This document shows positions 8,128 to 18,932 of a DNA stretch of 64,000 nucleotides, one piece after another (positions within the stretch are counted from its first letter, which is position 1; the number at the start of each line of letters is the position of its first letter). Position numbers and translations under genes: made by a program. Under the pieces are notes generated by a model. It searched no databases and was not told where the DNA came from. It saw nothing but the letters and a program-made list of their open reading frames with translations. The stretch spans positions 1-64,000 of the forward strand of contig CASEXH010000015.1 in assembly GCA_949291945.1 (NCBI GenBank), written 5' to 3'. This stretch comes from an uncultured Bacillota bacterium (lineage in GTDB: Bacteria > Bacillota > Clostridia > Lachnospirales > Lachnospiraceae).

Positions 8128-9297
8128 TTGTATCTGATCCAATATCTGCCTTATGCCATTACACTTATTTTTATACTGCTGCCGGCAGTGCTTCTGGGCT
8201 TTCAGCAGAGAAGCCTGAATTTTTACGGGCTTTCCGGCTCTTTTCTGATCCTGCTCATCGTCTTCGGCTCCAGGCCCCTGCAGCTTTTTTATCTTCTTGG
8301 TTCCTTTCTCTGGTCCATACTGCTGATTAAAACCGCTATATTGTGGAGGGAAAAGCAGTTTTTCAGCACCTGGGGCTTTCCCCTCTTTCTTCTGCTCTCC
8401 CTTTTTCCCATGATCCTGAAAAATTTTGTTCTTATCCAGGGAAAACATCTTCCCCTATATGCAGCAACGGCCTGTTTTTTCCTGAAGACCATCCAGGTCC
8501 TTGCACATATATATAAAGGCCGGATACAGGAATATCCTGCAGGGGAATGTGCCGGATATCTTCTTTTCTTTCCCAGTCTTTTCCTGGGGCCTTTAAACAG
8601 CAGCAGACAGTTTCACCAAACCTGGGTCCATATACCATCTGTCCCAGCATACCGCCGCCTTCTTGTCAGAGGGCTGAAAGAACTTTTCTGGGGGATCCTT
8701 TATCTTCTTTTTATCGCCCATATTCTTTCGCTGCCCCTTCAAAGCCTGGAATCCCGGATACAGGAATCCCCTGTGTTCTGTCAGATTCTCCTCTATGCCT
8801 GCTTTTACGGAGCCCGTCTTTTTTTCTATCTGGCTGGTTTTTCAAGAATCGCTGCCGGGTGCTCCTGTCTTCTGGGCACAGAATTAAAGACCAACTTTCA
8901 GAAACCCTTTCTCAGCGTCACTATCCGGCAGTTCTGGGACAGATGGCAGATCACTTTTACTGACTGGCTGAAGGAATTTATCTTCTGTCCCCTTTTGAAA
9001 AGGTTCAAAAAAAGCAGGCAGTTTTCCTGCCCGCTTCTGCAAAAATGTCTGGGATATCTTCTGACTATGGGTGTATTAGGCGTATTCTACGGAATCACCC
9101 CTTCCAGCCTGCTTTTTGCCCTTTACCATGGAGTTGTGCTCTGCCTGTGGGAAGTCTGGGAGACGAAGAGCCACCTTCATGAGAAATGGAAACACCAGCC
9201 TGTATACACTTTTTTTACCTGGATCTTTACTATGCTCCTGCTTTTATTCGGGTTCTTTATTCTGTCCGGAATGTTCCTGAAAATCTTATTTCTATGA
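8128..9297 (+). CDS. MBOAT family membrane protein (DltB-like O-acyltransferase)
   Basis: A 389-aa protein, very hydrophobic with about ten membrane segments. Near residues 265-290 is a PFLSVTIRQFWDRWQITFTDWL stretch resembling the DltB/AlgI segment around FWxRWH. The motif ALYHG at residues 331-335 supplies the invariant MBOAT histidine (H334). Such proteins transfer acyl groups across the membrane to cell-wall or exported polymers. TTG at 8128 has GAGGGGGA 7 nt upstream. The usual partners (dltA, dltC, dltD or an SGNH/AlgX-type protein) are absent next to it, so this is an orphan and its substrate is unknown. Its stop overlaps the end of the convergent next gene. Confidence 0.8.
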   Translation: MYLIQYLPYAITLIFILLPAVLLGFQQRSLNFYGLSGSFLILLIVFGSRPLQLFYLLGSFLWSILLIKTAILWREKQFFSTWGFPLFLLLSLFPMILKNFVLIQGKHLPLYAATACFFLKTIQVLAHIYKGRIQEYPAGECAGYLLFFPSLFLGPLNSSRQFHQTWVHIPSVPAYRRLLVRGLKELFWGILYLLFIAHILSLPLQSLESRIQESPVFCQILLYACFYGARLFFYLAGFSRIAAGCSCLLGTELKTNFQKPFLSVTIRQFWDRWQITFTDWLKEFIFCPLLKRFKKSRQFSCPLLQKCLGYLLTMGVLGVFYGITPSSLLFALYHGVVLCLWEVWETKSHLHEKWKHQPVYTFFTWIFTMLLLLFGFFILSGMFLKILFL

Positions 9298-10422
9298 GGG
9301 CTTATCACTATACATCCATTGAAACAAGTCTCTCCCTGCCTCTTTCAGGCCATTGAGCACACCATCAAAGGTCCCTGCCTTGTAGAAATTCAGGACAATG
9401 GCCCCTACAGGCACAGCCAGGATCATTCCGATAACGCCGCCGATCCGGTATCCGATATACATAAAGATCAAAGTGACCAGAGGGTTCATGCCGATGGAAT
9501 CTCCTACCAGCTTTGGCTCTATGATACGGCGCACCAGCTGGGTAGTCAGATATAGGATCACCAGCCCCAGAGCATAACGGATATCTCCGGACACCAGCTT
9601 AAACACTGCCCATGGAATCAGAACTGTTCCTGTTCCCAGGAAAGGAAGCATATCCAGAAAAGCTACCAGGATAGCCACCAGAATAGCAAATCTTACTCTC
9701 AGTATAAGCATTCCTATGAAAAGGATCACTCCGATAACGGCCATGATCTTAAACTGTGCCTTAAAATATCCGCCAAATACCGTTTTAAAGCTTTCTGCCA
9801 TCATCCGCCATTTTTCCTGGATGATCTGAGGGGTATGGGCCCGTCCGAATTCCAGGATCCTGTCTCTGTCTGCGATGAAAAAATAAGCAGACAAAATACT
9901 GAAAATAATGGATATGAGTATGCTTGGGATATTTCGGGCGAAAGACCCCGCCTTATCTACCGTCAGCTGGCTGAGTCTTCCAACAGCCTGTCCGGTAATA
10001 TCTCCTATATCCTGCTGCACTTCTTTCAGGCTTTCCTGTATATTCTCCGGAAGTTCGCTGATGATACTCTCCAGGTTCCTTCCTGCGCTCTGAAAGTCTT
10101 CCCTGAAATCGGCATACATTTCCGGCGCCTGGTCCAAAAAGGCTCTGGTCTCTTGCCCTATCCTTACTCCCAGGAAATAGATCGCCGCTATCACCAGAGC
10201 AAGAACCCCAATAATGATCAGCATGGAAGTATGCTTTCTAGCCACTTTCAGCCGCCGCTCCAGGATCCTGACAAGGGGATTGGCAATCATAGCGATGACC
10301 CAGCCGATAACAAAAGGCATGAAAAACTGCAGGAAACGTATACCCAGAAAAATTCCCAGGACGATACCTGTCAGCGTTATAAAAAATACCAGTATACTTT
10401 TCACATATTTTTTTAATTTCAT
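9292..10422 (-). CDS. AI-2E family (PerM/YtvI-like) membrane protein
   Basis: A 376-aa polytopic protein. N-terminal helices (VFFITLTGIVLGIFLG and QFFMPFVIGWVIAMIANPLVRIL) are followed by a long hydrophilic insert (roughly residues 85-155) and a C-terminal bundle containing DMLPFLGTGTVLIPWA, a hallmark of this family. Some members export autoinducer-2 and others act in sporulation-related or ion transport, so substrate is open. The ribosome binding site is weak (GGGAGAG about 13 nt away). Its last 6 bases overlap the convergent MBOAT gene. Upstream lies a terminator-like hairpin. Confidence 0.87.
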   Translation of the reverse strand: MKLKKYVKSILVFFITLTGIVLGIFLGIRFLQFFMPFVIGWVIAMIANPLVRILERRLKVARKHTSMLIIIGVLALVIAAIYFLGVRIGQETRAFLDQAPEMYADFREDFQSAGRNLESIISELPENIQESLKEVQQDIGDITGQAVGRLSQLTVDKAGSFARNIPSILISIIFSILSAYFFIADRDRILEFGRAHTPQIIQEKWRMMAESFKTVFGGYFKAQFKIMAVIGVILFIGMLILRVRFAILVAILVAFLDMLPFLGTGTVLIPWAVFKLVSGDIRYALGLVILYLTTQLVRRIIEPKLVGDSIGMNPLVTLIFMYIGYRIGGVIGMILAVPVGAIVLNFYKAGTFDGVLNGLKEAGRDLFQWMYSDKPS

Positions 10423-10456
10423 GAAGCCTGTGGTTCTCTCCCTTTTCTGTCGATTT

Positions 10457-10489
10457 AAAAAGAGGCCGCTGTCGTTCAGACATAGCCTC
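10457..10489 (-). terminator. terminator-like hairpin upstream of the AI-2E gene
   Basis: On the minus strand GAGGC and GCCTC, with an inner GTC/GAC, are followed by TTTTT. It could end the ribU-NUDIX transcript. However, an extended -10 (TGGTATACT, 10510-10518) lies upstream on the same strand, so the hairpin may instead attenuate the AI-2E gene leader. Confidence 0.5.
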
Positions 10490-10609
10490 CCTCTTTCCGA
10501 CTTTTTCTAAGTATACCACAAATTAGAGAGTCAGGCGAACATTTATGTTCATTTGGCTGCCTTTCTGCTCTTTTGCAGCAGTATACCGGACGGTCGGATT
10601 CTTCTGTTT

Positions 10610-11221
10610 TTATAGTTCGTTCAGGAAGTCAAAAGGGGTCTCATCATGAAGGAAATGCATCAGCATGTAAGAACACATGATGGCAATATTTTCTTCTTTT
10701 AAAATTCTCCTGACTTCCTCTCTGTCTGCCAGAACGACTTCAATCTCTTCGGTATCTTCCTGAAATTCTCTGGATATCCTGCCCTCCGCCTTTCCAAACA
10801 CAATGGCGCAGGACTCATCGGTAAGGCCGATGGTAGTAAAAGCAGGCTTCTCATAGGCGGGATCCACTTCAATGGGAGTAAAGGTAAGCCCTGTCTCCTC
10901 TTTCATCTCACGGATCCCGGCTTCTTTAAAATTTTCCTCCGGCTCTACCAGGCCTGCCGGAAATTCATAAATATAGTCGTCAATACTGTATCGATACTGG
11001 CGCACCAGCACTACCCGGTCCTGCTTCTCCCCATAAAGGCTGTAAATGATCACTCCGTCAGGGGTATTTTTTCTTGTTCTGAGCTTCAGCTCTTCCTGAT
11101 TTTTTGCCCTGGAAGCCACATAATATTTCCCTTTTTTCCCGGTCTTAGATTCTCTGTCCAGTTCATAGAGGTTTACAAAGGGATTCTGGGTTTTCTGGGT
11201 AATGCCGTTGATCTTTGCCAT
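10610..11221 (-). CDS. NUDIX hydrolase, ADP-ribose pyrophosphatase-like
   Basis: A 203-aa cytoplasmic hydrolase of nucleoside diphosphate derivatives. The Nudix box is complete: GLVEPEE, then REMKEETGL (consensus GX5EX7REUXEEXGU). The upstream beta-strand pattern (VVLVRQYRYSIDDYIYEFPAG) matches the ADP-ribose/NudF subgroup. It starts 2 nt after ribU ends, with AAGGAG before the ATG, so both lie in the FMN-riboswitch transcript. That link suggests a flavin-related substrate such as FAD, but the sequence alone supports only an ADP-ribose-type enzyme. Confidence 0.88.
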   Translation of the reverse strand: MAKINGITQKTQNPFVNLYELDRESKTGKKGKYYVASRAKNQEELKLRTRKNTPDGVIIYSLYGEKQDRVVLVRQYRYSIDDYIYEFPAGLVEPEENFKEAGIREMKEETGLTFTPIEVDPAYEKPAFTTIGLTDESCAIVFGKAEGRISREFQEDTEEIEVVLADREEVRRILKEENIAIMCSYMLMHFLHDETPFDFLNEL

Positions 11222-11223
11222 CC

Positions 11224-11859
11224 TTATTCTCCTTTTAACAGTACCCGCAGTCTCTTATAGAGAAGCAGGGTAATAAATGAAATCACGATACCTTTTAACA
11301 GATTAAAAGGTACCATACAAAGTATAACAAATGAGACCATATTGTCAATGGCCGGATGGATTGCTGTTCCCATGGCAATAAAGCTGTCCATGGGAATCCC
11401 CATAAGAGTGCTGTATAACGGGAACATAATAAAAGCATTGGTCAGACAGCCCATAGCCGCCATCAGCAAAGTACCTGCTGCCATTCCTTTCAATGCATTG
11501 ACTCTTGTCTTTTTCTTTCTGTAAAACAGGCCTGCCGGAACTACAAAGGCACAGCCGATAATAAAGTTAGACAGTTCTCCCACTCCCATAGTGGTGGTTC
11601 CATGGATCACCAGATTCAGCAGGTTCTTAAGGAGTTCGATAAGCACACCTGCTAAAGGTCCCATTGCAAAAGTTCCCACCAGCACCGGAATCTCAGAGAA
11701 ATCCATTTTGATAAAAGGCGGTGCGATAAAAGGGATCGGAAATTCAAAAAACATCAGGACTAAGGCAATTGCTCCAAGCATGCCGATCTGCACGGTAGTC
11801 CTCAGTTTTGACCGGTTCTGTGTCCTTATTTTTCTGTTTACTGCTGCTTCATTGTTCAT
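11224..11859 (-). CDS. ribU: riboflavin ECF transporter substrate-binding subunit
   Basis: The membrane S component that captures riboflavin and docks onto a shared energising module (EcfA, EcfA', EcfT), which is not in this window. About six helices; the family traits MFFEFPIPFIAPPFIKMDFSEIP and a glycine-rich GELSNFIIGCAF segment are present. An FMN riboswitch and terminator lie upstream, which fixes the vitamin. ATG at 11859 is preferred because AAAGGAG is 9 nt upstream. An ATG two codons earlier (11865) is only 3 nt from that site. Confidence 0.92.
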   Translation of the reverse strand: MNNEAAVNRKIRTQNRSKLRTTVQIGMLGAIALVLMFFEFPIPFIAPPFIKMDFSEIPVLVGTFAMGPLAGVLIELLKNLLNLVIHGTTTMGVGELSNFIIGCAFVVPAGLFYRKKKTRVNALKGMAAGTLLMAAMGCLTNAFIMFPLYSTLMGIPMDSFIAMGTAIHPAIDNMVSFVILCMVPFNLLKGIVISFITLLLYKRLRVLLKGE

Positions 11860-12005
11860 TTTCATTATCTCCTTTACATGATTTTCATAAAAGGAAATTC
11901 TTCTTCATATGGCCTGCTGATCGGATAGGAAATAGCCCTTCCCTATCCGCTGGGATACTGCGGACAGCTTCAGACAAAGCCCGCCGCTTGTCGGACGTAT
12001 CGCAT

Positions 12006-12036
12006 AAAAAGAGGACACCCTATTCGGGGTATCCTC
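12006..12036 (-). terminator. expression-platform terminator of the FMN riboswitch
   Basis: Minus-strand arms AGGATACCCC and AGGGTGTCCT with a short loop are followed by CTTTTT. It lies about 30 nt past the aptamer and 147 nt before ribU, as expected for FMN-induced termination. Confidence 0.85.
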
Positions 12037-12065
12037 CATGAAAGCCACAATGAAATATTATCATT

Positions 12066-12174
12066 TCTTCTCTCATCCAGACTATACTGTCGGTACCGGA
12101 ATCGCACCGGTTCAGCCGTAAAATACGGGTCGCGGACTGTTACCGCCGGTAGGGAATCGCACCCTGCCCCGAAG
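12066..12174 (-). promoter_or_regulatory. FMN riboswitch (RFN element)
   Basis: The minus strand carries the conserved blocks in order: CTTCGGGGCAGGG, CCGGCGGT, AGTCCGCGAC, GAACCGGTGCGATTCCGGTACCGACAGTATAGTC (seen as consecutive blocks) and GGATGAGAGAAG. The end-pairing CTTC/GAAG and the internal stems are intact. It would shut off ribU and the NUDIX gene when FMN is plentiful. Confidence 0.97.
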
Positions 12175-12197
12175 AATTTCTTTTTATTCTGTAGTAT

Positions 12198-12226
12198 ATT
12201 ATATGCCTTTATATATCCTATTTCAA
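12198..12226 (-). promoter_or_regulatory. promoter of the ribU operon
   Basis: TTGAAA (12221-12226), 17-bp spacer, perfect TATAAT (12198-12203), placed about 24 bp upstream of the FMN aptamer. Confidence 0.85.
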
Positions 12227-12325
12227 GAGATTTTTCATATAAATCGCAGATTCAACTTTTCACCAATTTCATCCCGGAGGGATACTATAATGTATATAAA
12301 GTTTTTCCATCACAAGGAGTCTCCC

Positions 12326-12946
12326 ATGAATCATTATTTTCCTTTTGTAAACACGCCCCTCCCCTACGATTATGATGCCCTTGAACCCTTTATCGATGAA
12401 AAAACCATGTTTCTCCACCATAACCGACATCTCCAGACCTATATTGACAATCTGAATTCCTTAATGAAAGAAAATCCCCCTTATCAAAACTGGTCTCTGG
12501 AAAAAATCCTGTACTGCTGGTCCGGGCTTCCCTCTGATATCCGGGTTTCCTTTAAGAATAACAGCGGCGGCATTTACAACCATCGGTTCTTTTTTGAAGG
12601 AATGACGGATAAGGCCGGCCTTTTACCCAGCGTTTATTTCTCCAGGCTTATCAATAAAAATTTTGGCTGTTTTGAAAATTTCAAAAAATGTTTCAAAAAA
12701 TCCGCCCTGTCAGTCTTTGGATCCGGCTATGTCTGGCTGGTACATTGCCGGGGGAAACTGATGATCACACAGACTGCAAATCAGGATACGCCTCTGGACC
12801 AAGGAGAATGTCCTCTTTTGAATCTTGATGTATGGGAACATGCTTATTATCTGAAACACTATAATGTTCGTGCCGCTTATATTGACGACTGGTTTCACGT
12901 GATCAACTGGGATATGGCAGAGCGGCGTCTGCAGAATCTGTTCTGA
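12326..12946 (+). CDS. Fe/Mn family superoxide dismutase
   Basis: Converts superoxide to oxygen and hydrogen peroxide in the cytoplasm; 206 aa, normal length. The metal ligands are recognisable: H31 (MFLHHNRH), the His of YNHRFFFEG, and Asp and His of DVWEHAYYLKHYN. The gateway Tyr is kept (HLQTY), but the second His of the usual HHxTY is Leu, and the usual GSGWAWL reads GSGYVWL. ATG 12326 was chosen for AAGGAG 6 nt upstream; in-frame upstream Met codons lack a site and would add about 40 unrelated residues. It is monocistronic and ends at a bidirectional terminator. The metal cannot be assigned from sequence alone. Confidence 0.9.
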   Translation: MNHYFPFVNTPLPYDYDALEPFIDEKTMFLHHNRHLQTYIDNLNSLMKENPPYQNWSLEKILYCWSGLPSDIRVSFKNNSGGIYNHRFFFEGMTDKAGLLPSVYFSRLINKNFGCFENFKKCFKKSALSVFGSGYVWLVHCRGKLMITQTANQDTPLDQGECPLLNLDVWEHAYYLKHYNVRAAYIDDWFHVINWDMAERRLQNLF

Positions 12947-13040
12947 CAGGTTTCTAAGGGCTTCTGGTATATTTTCTACTATGCTTCCCGACTGCATGGC
13001 TTTTGTTCTGCAAGGCAGTCCAAAAGGCTTATAGTAATAA

Positions 13041-13083
13041 AAATACTGTATCCGGTCTCTATAAATCAGATACAGTATTTTTT
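13041..13083. terminator. bidirectional terminator between SOD and isomerase genes
   Basis: AAATACTGTATC and GATACAGTATTT form a 12-bp stem with a 16-nt loop. T-runs occur on both strands (TTTTTT rightwards, TTTTTATT leftwards), which serves the two converging genes. Confidence 0.88.
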
Positions 13084-13095
13084 AAAATAATTTTT

Positions 13096-13911
13096 CTATT
13101 GATAGTATTCTTTTATGAACTTCAGGCTGTCCAGATATTCCTGATCGCTTCCAAGATGTTCCAGGATTACCGGCATATCAGGGTTCACGCTATCGATCAA
13201 TTCTTTATACTTTTTCAGATTGATCCCGCCTTTTCCACAGGCAGTTTCCTGAAGCTGCAGGGTAAACTCCTGACGCAGCAGTACATCTTTCAGATGGCAG
13301 CTCTTGATATATTTTCCCAGCTTTTCAAAGCATTCTTCCATAAATTCTTCATGATAGAAATACCTTTCAGGGGAAATAATCCAGTTAAACACATCCATAT
13401 GTACTGCAAAATGTTTTCTGTCTACATCCTCTATAAGCTTTACATATTCATCTGGTCCCATAGGATACATCCAGGGCATTGGTTCTATAGTATAAAAAGT
13501 ATTCTGAGGATCTGCTTCATCTATGATGTTCTGGATACTCTTTACCATATCCTTCCAGGTTTCTTTAGTCAGATTTTCTTTGTATGCTCCATCCCATCTA
13601 GCACCTTTTGAGCCGGAAACAGTAACACAGCAACAGGCCCCCAACCTGTCTGCTAATCTAAGCTGCCCCCTGCACCTTATCCGTGCGTTTTCTCTTATCT
13701 CCGGATCCGGTGAGATCGGGTTACACCAGGCTCCCACTTCTGCAATCACAAGTCCCTGGTCTTTTGCTGCCTGTTCATAGGCTTGGATTACCTCTTTAGG
13801 AGCAGTGTAATCCACAGGAAAATTCACTGCCTGGCAACCGATTTTTTGCATATTTTCCGCCCATTCTTCCGGTGTTTTATGTTCCAGAGGACTGGATAGT
13901 CCAAGTTTCAT
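13096..13911 (-). CDS. sugar phosphate isomerase/epimerase-like TIM-barrel protein
   Basis: A 271-aa cytoplasmic member of the xylose-isomerase-like TIM-barrel (AP endonuclease 2) superfamily. Family marks include the early MKLGLSSPLEHKTPEEW strand, TIEPMPWM (metal-ligand Glu), AVHMDVFNWI, SCHLKDV (His/Asp) and VILEHLGSD (last Glu). It ends the xylan-associated gene group, 18 nt after the damaged SDR gene, so a role in metabolism of a released sugar is plausible. The true substrate is not identifiable. The ribosome binding site is a modest AAGGCGG 8 nt before the ATG. Confidence 0.8.
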   Translation of the reverse strand: MKLGLSSPLEHKTPEEWAENMQKIGCQAVNFPVDYTAPKEVIQAYEQAAKDQGLVIAEVGAWCNPISPDPEIRENARIRCRGQLRLADRLGACCCVTVSGSKGARWDGAYKENLTKETWKDMVKSIQNIIDEADPQNTFYTIEPMPWMYPMGPDEYVKLIEDVDRKHFAVHMDVFNWIISPERYFYHEEFMEECFEKLGKYIKSCHLKDVLLRQEFTLQLQETACGKGGINLKKYKELIDSVNPDMPVILEHLGSDQEYLDSLKFIKEYYQ

Positions 13912-13929
13912 ATCATCTACCGCCTTTTC

Positions 13930-14686
13930 TTATTTGTCACTTTCCAGAAGTTCAATAATACATTTCAGATCCTTATACGCATTCATATAAACATATCTTC
14001 CAGACGCATCTCCATACTCGCCCTTCTGTTCTAAGGTCATACCAAATTCTTCACATCTCTTTACAGCCTCCGGCATTTTCTTTCCCCATGGCAGTATCCA
14101 TACGTCCGGGATGTATCATATAGATGCGCATATGCAATTCTTTTCTCTCTTCTTCCAAAAAGTTCCTTAATTTTTGGGTATACATATTCGCCGCATATTT
14201 GGACATAGAATAGGCCGGATAATTATATCCCTTTGGGCTTAAATGCGCAGCTTCTGAAGTAATATTCATGATACAGGGACATACCGACCGATATAGCTGT
14301 TCTATAAAGTATTTACACACCAAAGCTGTTCCTACTACATTTACTTCCAAATTTCTTCTCAGCATATCAATATCCAGATCTCTGATACAGTCTCCCGGCA
14401 TCTTCATTTTTTCAAAAAGCACGCCGGCTTTATTAATCAGAAAATCTATATGTCCATATTTTTTCCGTACCTTATCTGCCGCCTCTTTCACTTCCTCTTC
14501 TTTTGTCACATCCATCTGCAGGATTTCCAAAAATTCCGGATAGTCTGTCTTCAAAGTCAGAAGTTCTGTCATCTGTTCTCCGTCAGTATTCCTGCATGCA
14601 GCGAGTATAGAATCTCCCTGTGCCAGCCCAAGCCGGACCAGTTCCAGTCCAAGCCCCCGGTTTGCGCCTGTAATAAGTCCCAGCAT
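13930..14686 (-). pseudogene. frameshifted short-chain dehydrogenase/reductase
   Basis: The frame opened by ATG 14686 (AAGGAG 8 nt upstream) encodes a classical SDR: GANRGLGLEL cofactor loop, NKAGVLFE in place of NNAG, the catalytic NITSEAA Ser and YSMSKYAAN Tyr-Lys, and HPGRMDTAMG. It then stops at 14051 after an unrelated GGCKEM tail. The next frame continues without interruption from KKMPEAVKRCEEFG to a TAA at 13930, just before the isomerase gene. One extra A in the AAAGAAAA run near 14075-14085 explains the shift. The catalytic core is whole, so the short form might keep some fold. A sequencing error cannot be excluded. Confidence 0.78.
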
Positions 14687-14737
14687 AGTGTTTTCTCCTT
14701 TCTCAGGCAAGCCCTGTATTTATAAAAAGCGCCGGCT

Positions 14738-15970
14738 TTACCCCATTACCATTTCCTGATAATTTTCCTTTGGCGTCCTTTTCAGCGAAATTTCTTTGGT
14801 TTCTCCCAGACAGGAGATTTCATACTCTCCTGCAAATCCGGTAAATTCCAAATTTCCCCGGGGGTCTGTGACCAGACTCAGGGAAGTCATCCACTCCTCC
14901 TTGATCTTTTTCTTTAATTCCACATAGGCAGGTTTCTGGGAATTGTCCTTGCGGATCAGCCCGCAGGGAGCTCCCAGCCATTTATTATCGTCGTCGAAAT
15001 CCCAGGTTGTGATCGCCTGGACATAGGGGGATTCAAAAAGCACCGTGTACATCTCCACCGCTTCTCTGGCCTGGCGTTCTTCTCCCTCAGGGGTAGTAGG
15101 CCAGTAAGGAATCTGATAGTCATTGAGATCCTCGATTTCCGAAGGCATGAGATGTCCCGAGATCAGGGTGTTTTCTGTAAAGTGCAAAGGCAGTCCGAAG
15201 TGAGAGAATCTCTCCAGAACCTCCTGTATCTTCTCTATTCCCCAATACCCCTGATGTTGATGGGATTGGATACCGATAGTCGAAATAGGAACTCCCGCCT
15301 CAAGACAGCCCTCTATCAATATCTCATAAGCCTGGCTGGTATTAAAATCATTAATAACCAGCATTGCCCCCGGATTACTTTTTCTGGCTTCTTCAAAGAC
15401 CCTTTTGACCAATTTGATCCTTCCCATGTCTTTGCATATCCTGGTGATCCCATTATCATATTTGTCAAATACCGGCATGATCACTACTTCATTTATTACG
15501 TCCCAAGCGTCAATCGTTCCCTTAAATGCGCCAACATCGCGGCGAATCCGCATAAGCTGCCGCTCCAGGATTTCTTCATTGCTAAGATTCAGAAGCCAGG
15601 AGGCTGTCTGGGTATGCCAGCAAAGCGGATGGCCTTTGATAGTGATGCCCTTCTTTTTCAAAAACTGTGCCGCCGCCATTAAATTCTGCTGATTGGTTTT
15701 TCCCTCTTCTGGCTCATACTGTCCCCAGTAAAAAGGGAGAGTAGCAAAATTAAAAAGATCCAGCCACAATTCCATTCTTTCCTGCAAGATTTTCCTTCTT
15801 TGGCCGTCCAGGTTTTCTCTGCACAATTCTAACGTATCAAAGGCGTTGCAGCCAAATAAAAATTCCTGTTTTTTCTGTCTGACCTCCACAGCTTTTCCTG
15901 CGAGAGGTTTTCCTTCCCTGTCCTGAAAATGCAGGACTGCCTTCCCTTTTCTATGCTCTAACCTATCCAT
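14738..15970 (-). CDS. intracellular GH10 endo-1,4-beta-xylanase
   Basis: A 410-aa glycoside hydrolase cutting xylan-derived oligosaccharides. GH10 motifs are clear: HPLCWHTQ, the acid/base in WDVINE (E161), the nucleophile in HFTEN (E266) and the late WDFDDDNKW. There is no signal peptide, so it works in the cytoplasm on imported xylo-oligosaccharides. A short N-terminal beta-rich extension (residues 1-35) and about 40 C-terminal residues lie outside the barrel. GGGGAGG precedes the ATG by 5 nt. It lies in the xylan locus, separated from the importer operon by an inverted AraC remnant, and is followed by the SDR and isomerase genes. Confidence 0.92.
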   Translation of the reverse strand: MDRLEHRKGKAVLHFQDREGKPLAGKAVEVRQKKQEFLFGCNAFDTLELCRENLDGQRRKILQERMELWLDLFNFATLPFYWGQYEPEEGKTNQQNLMAAAQFLKKKGITIKGHPLCWHTQTASWLLNLSNEEILERQLMRIRRDVGAFKGTIDAWDVINEVVIMPVFDKYDNGITRICKDMGRIKLVKRVFEEARKSNPGAMLVINDFNTSQAYEILIEGCLEAGVPISTIGIQSHQHQGYWGIEKIQEVLERFSHFGLPLHFTENTLISGHLMPSEIEDLNDYQIPYWPTTPEGEERQAREAVEMYTVLFESPYVQAITTWDFDDDNKWLGAPCGLIRKDNSQKPAYVELKKKIKEEWMTSLSLVTDPRGNLEFTGFAGEYEISCLGETKEISLKRTPKENYQEMVMG

Positions 15971-16310
15971 AATTCCTCCCCGATTCGTCTATCCCAAAAT
16001 TTCTGCGGTACCGTTTTTTTTGTTATCTTCAATATAACATTCTTATAAATAATGCTCTATTGGATTTTTGCTTTTTATCAATGTTTTTTTGCTTTATCTT
16101 TTTCATTCTTAACCATAAGCATCTTAAAAGCTCTCCAAAAAAATCCTTCAGCCCCATCAAAAAGCGGTTCCAGTCCATAATTCAGAAGTTTTACCTGACA
16201 ATCCACATTTTCTTTATAAAATCCTCTGTTTTTCCACCGCAATTTTTGCTATATTATAGTTACATTTTCTGCGGTTCTATTCAATATTTCCAATAGCAAA
16301 GGAGAGTCTC
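15971..16310. other. AT-rich divergent intergenic region
   Basis: This spacer separates the GH10 gene (minus) from the AraC remnant (plus). It is rich in A/T tracts and must hold the GH10 promoter. I see only weak -10-like hexamers (TATATT on each strand) and no convincing -35, palindrome or riboswitch. Confidence 0.5.
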
Positions 16311-18874
<2,564 letters not shown>

Positions 18875-18932
18875 TTCTCATGATCCCGTCCTTTTCACTC
18901 TTTTCTCATATAATTAGTGCCTGGTCTGCACC

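Noticed and set aside
10536-10550. CGAACATTTATGTTC as a LexA (SOS) box
   Set aside because: The spacing between half-sites is 6 bp, whereas the Gram-positive LexA box needs CGAAC-N4-GTTCG, and no SOS gene follows.
12203-12325. Longer N-terminus for the superoxide dismutase from an upstream ATG
   Set aside because: The extra 41 residues match nothing in the family, overlap the ribU promoter on the other strand, and lack a ribosome binding site; ATG 12326 has AAGGAG.
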